This document shows, piece by piece, positions 63,416-64,000 of a stretch of DNA of 64,000 bases. The translations under genes and the position numbers were made by a program. Numbering within the stretch: the stretch's first letter is position 1; each line of letters starts with the position of its first letter. The notes below the pieces were generated by a model. The model searched no databases. It was not told the DNA's origin and worked only from the letters and a program-made list of their open reading frames with translations. Location: assembly GCF_029892845.1 (NCBI RefSeq), contig NZ_JARXVT010000003.1, forward strand, positions 124,001 through 188,000, in the 5' to 3' direction. The stretch comes from Aurantimicrobium minutum (GTDB lineage: Bacteria > Actinomycetota > Actinomycetes > Actinomycetales > Microbacteriaceae).

Positions 63416-64000
63416 ATGACTGCACAGCTGCCCCTCAACAGTGTTGAACTCGAAGCTCAAGGGATTACCTTGGCTCAGCAGCTCCCTGACCGTGCCACGC
63501 GCGGAACAGTTGAGGTCGGTGGCTATCAACTCGCCACCATCACCATCGAGGCAGTTGGCCCATACAGAGGTACAGCACTGCTGGTCCCTGGCTATACCAG
63601 CTCAGCAGACACGTTCAATGGTTTACTTCAGCCTCTATATCAGCGTGGCTATAAAGTCGTCGCTTTCTCCCAGCGAGGACAGAGCCTGTCTGAAGGCCCT
63701 GACAACACTGACGGCTATGCATTAGAACGCCTGGGCGCAGACATCCACGACATCATTGGCAAGCTTGAACTCGGTAACGATGTTCACCTGTTGGGCCACA
63801 GTTTCGGTGGTGTTGTCTCCATCGAAGCTGTTCTTCAGGACCACTCCCCTTTTGCGAGCTTGACCATGTGGAACTCAGGCCCCAGAAATATGGGTGGCGA
63901 CCTGTTAGAGCAGCGCTATGGTCTTCTGGAGCACGGTCCTCGTGCGTACTACGTCGGCAGCCAGCTCGCTGCAGGTAAAAATCCCGAGGCAGATATCAAG
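63416..64000 (+). CDS. Alpha/beta hydrolase fold protein (runs off window)
   Basis: The first 195 residues of an alpha/beta hydrolase are visible from ATG at 63416-63418. Seen are the oxyanion-side strand LLVPGYTSSADTFNGLL, FSQRGQSLSEGPDN, and the nucleophile elbow LLGHSFGGVVSIEA with Ser in GHSFGG. The catalytic Asp and His would lie beyond position 64000. It is divergent from pit. The substrate is unknown; the family includes esterases, lipases and epoxide hydrolases. Confidence 0.85.
   Translation, partial: MTAQLPLNSVELEAQGITLAQQLPDRATRGTVEVGGYQLATITIEAVGPYRGTALLVPGYTSSADTFNGLLQPLYQRGYKVVAFSQRGQSLSEGPDNTDGYALERLGADIHDIIGKLELGNDVHLLGHSFGGVVSIEAVLQDHSPFASLTMWNSGPRNMGGDLLEQRYGLLEHGPRAYYVGSQLAAGKNPEADIK

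Noticed and set aside
63408-63419. Tiny upstream ORF ATG-GGG-TTA-TGA overlapping the hydrolase start
   Set aside because: Three codons can arise by chance and no good ribosome-binding site favours it over the main start.

Overview
The window is a mostly ordinary chromosomal segment from an actinobacterium, most likely a small-genome Microbacteriaceae (freshwater or marine type such as Aurantimicrobium, Rhodoluna or Aquiluna; this is inference). The evidence is the gene order, not a match. The leuC-leuD-murA-plsC-gpsA-ddl-thiL-rsmD-recG run, the ilvD-ilvB-ilvN-ilvC-serA-leuB-ilvE-gltX run, and the block UPF0182 / PDZ-Lon protease / DUF2342 / cyclodehydratase-like / uvrD2 / nudC / adnB / adnA (same order as Rv3193c-Rv3202c of Mycobacterium tuberculosis) are actinobacterial arrangements. 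The base composition is moderate, with about half G+C in backbone lines I counted. No rRNA, CRISPR array, transposase, integrase or prophage gene was seen.

Layout. 1-9.9 kb: leftward cell-envelope and housekeeping run from a TerC membrane protein through leuCD, murA, plsC, gpsA, ddl, thiL and rsmD into the 5' part of recG, with one rightward DUF3515 lipoprotein inside it. 9.9-15.6 kb: a tRNA-Glu(CTC) and a tRNA-Gln(CTG), each with its own terminator, separated by a lipid kinase and an AT-rich accessory insert holding a 697-aa KAP P-loop NTPase and a divergent EamA transporter / LysR regulator pair. 15.6-27 kb: gltX and an almost complete branched-chain amino acid and serine biosynthesis series, with two small unknown membrane proteins between ilvC and serA. 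27-36.4 kb: a TIM-barrel isomerase, prfB, an MFS transporter and the cytochrome bd operon cydABDC, whose 5' region carries two strong palindromes, one like a DtxR/IdeR iron box and one like a CsoR/CstR operator. 36.4-53 kb: UPF0182, a secreted-type Lon-PDZ protease, DUF2342, a cyclodehydratase-like protein, UvrD2, NudC, an APH-like protein with degenerate catalytic motifs, and the AdnB/AdnA helicase-nuclease. 53-57 kb: a four-gene envelope glycopolymer or glycolipid cluster. 57-64 kb: an HtrA protease, a secreted PKD protein plus lipoprotein pair of unknown function, an AzgA-type purine permease, a Pit phosphate transporter with a small membrane partner, and the start of an alpha/beta hydrolase.

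How the genes work together: the ilv/leu genes supply valine, leucine and isoleucine and sit beside GluRS and the Glu/Gln tRNAs. murA, ddl, gpsA and plsC feed peptidoglycan and phospholipid synthesis. cydDC are needed to assemble the cydAB oxidase. AdnAB with UvrD2 serve DNA break repair. The best candidates for something new are the lone KAP NTPase with a palindrome in its promoter, the cyd control region, the PKD/lipoprotein module, the cyclodehydratase-like protein without a YcaO partner, and the envelope cluster whose CDP-alcohol transferase has His in place of the last catalytic Asp.
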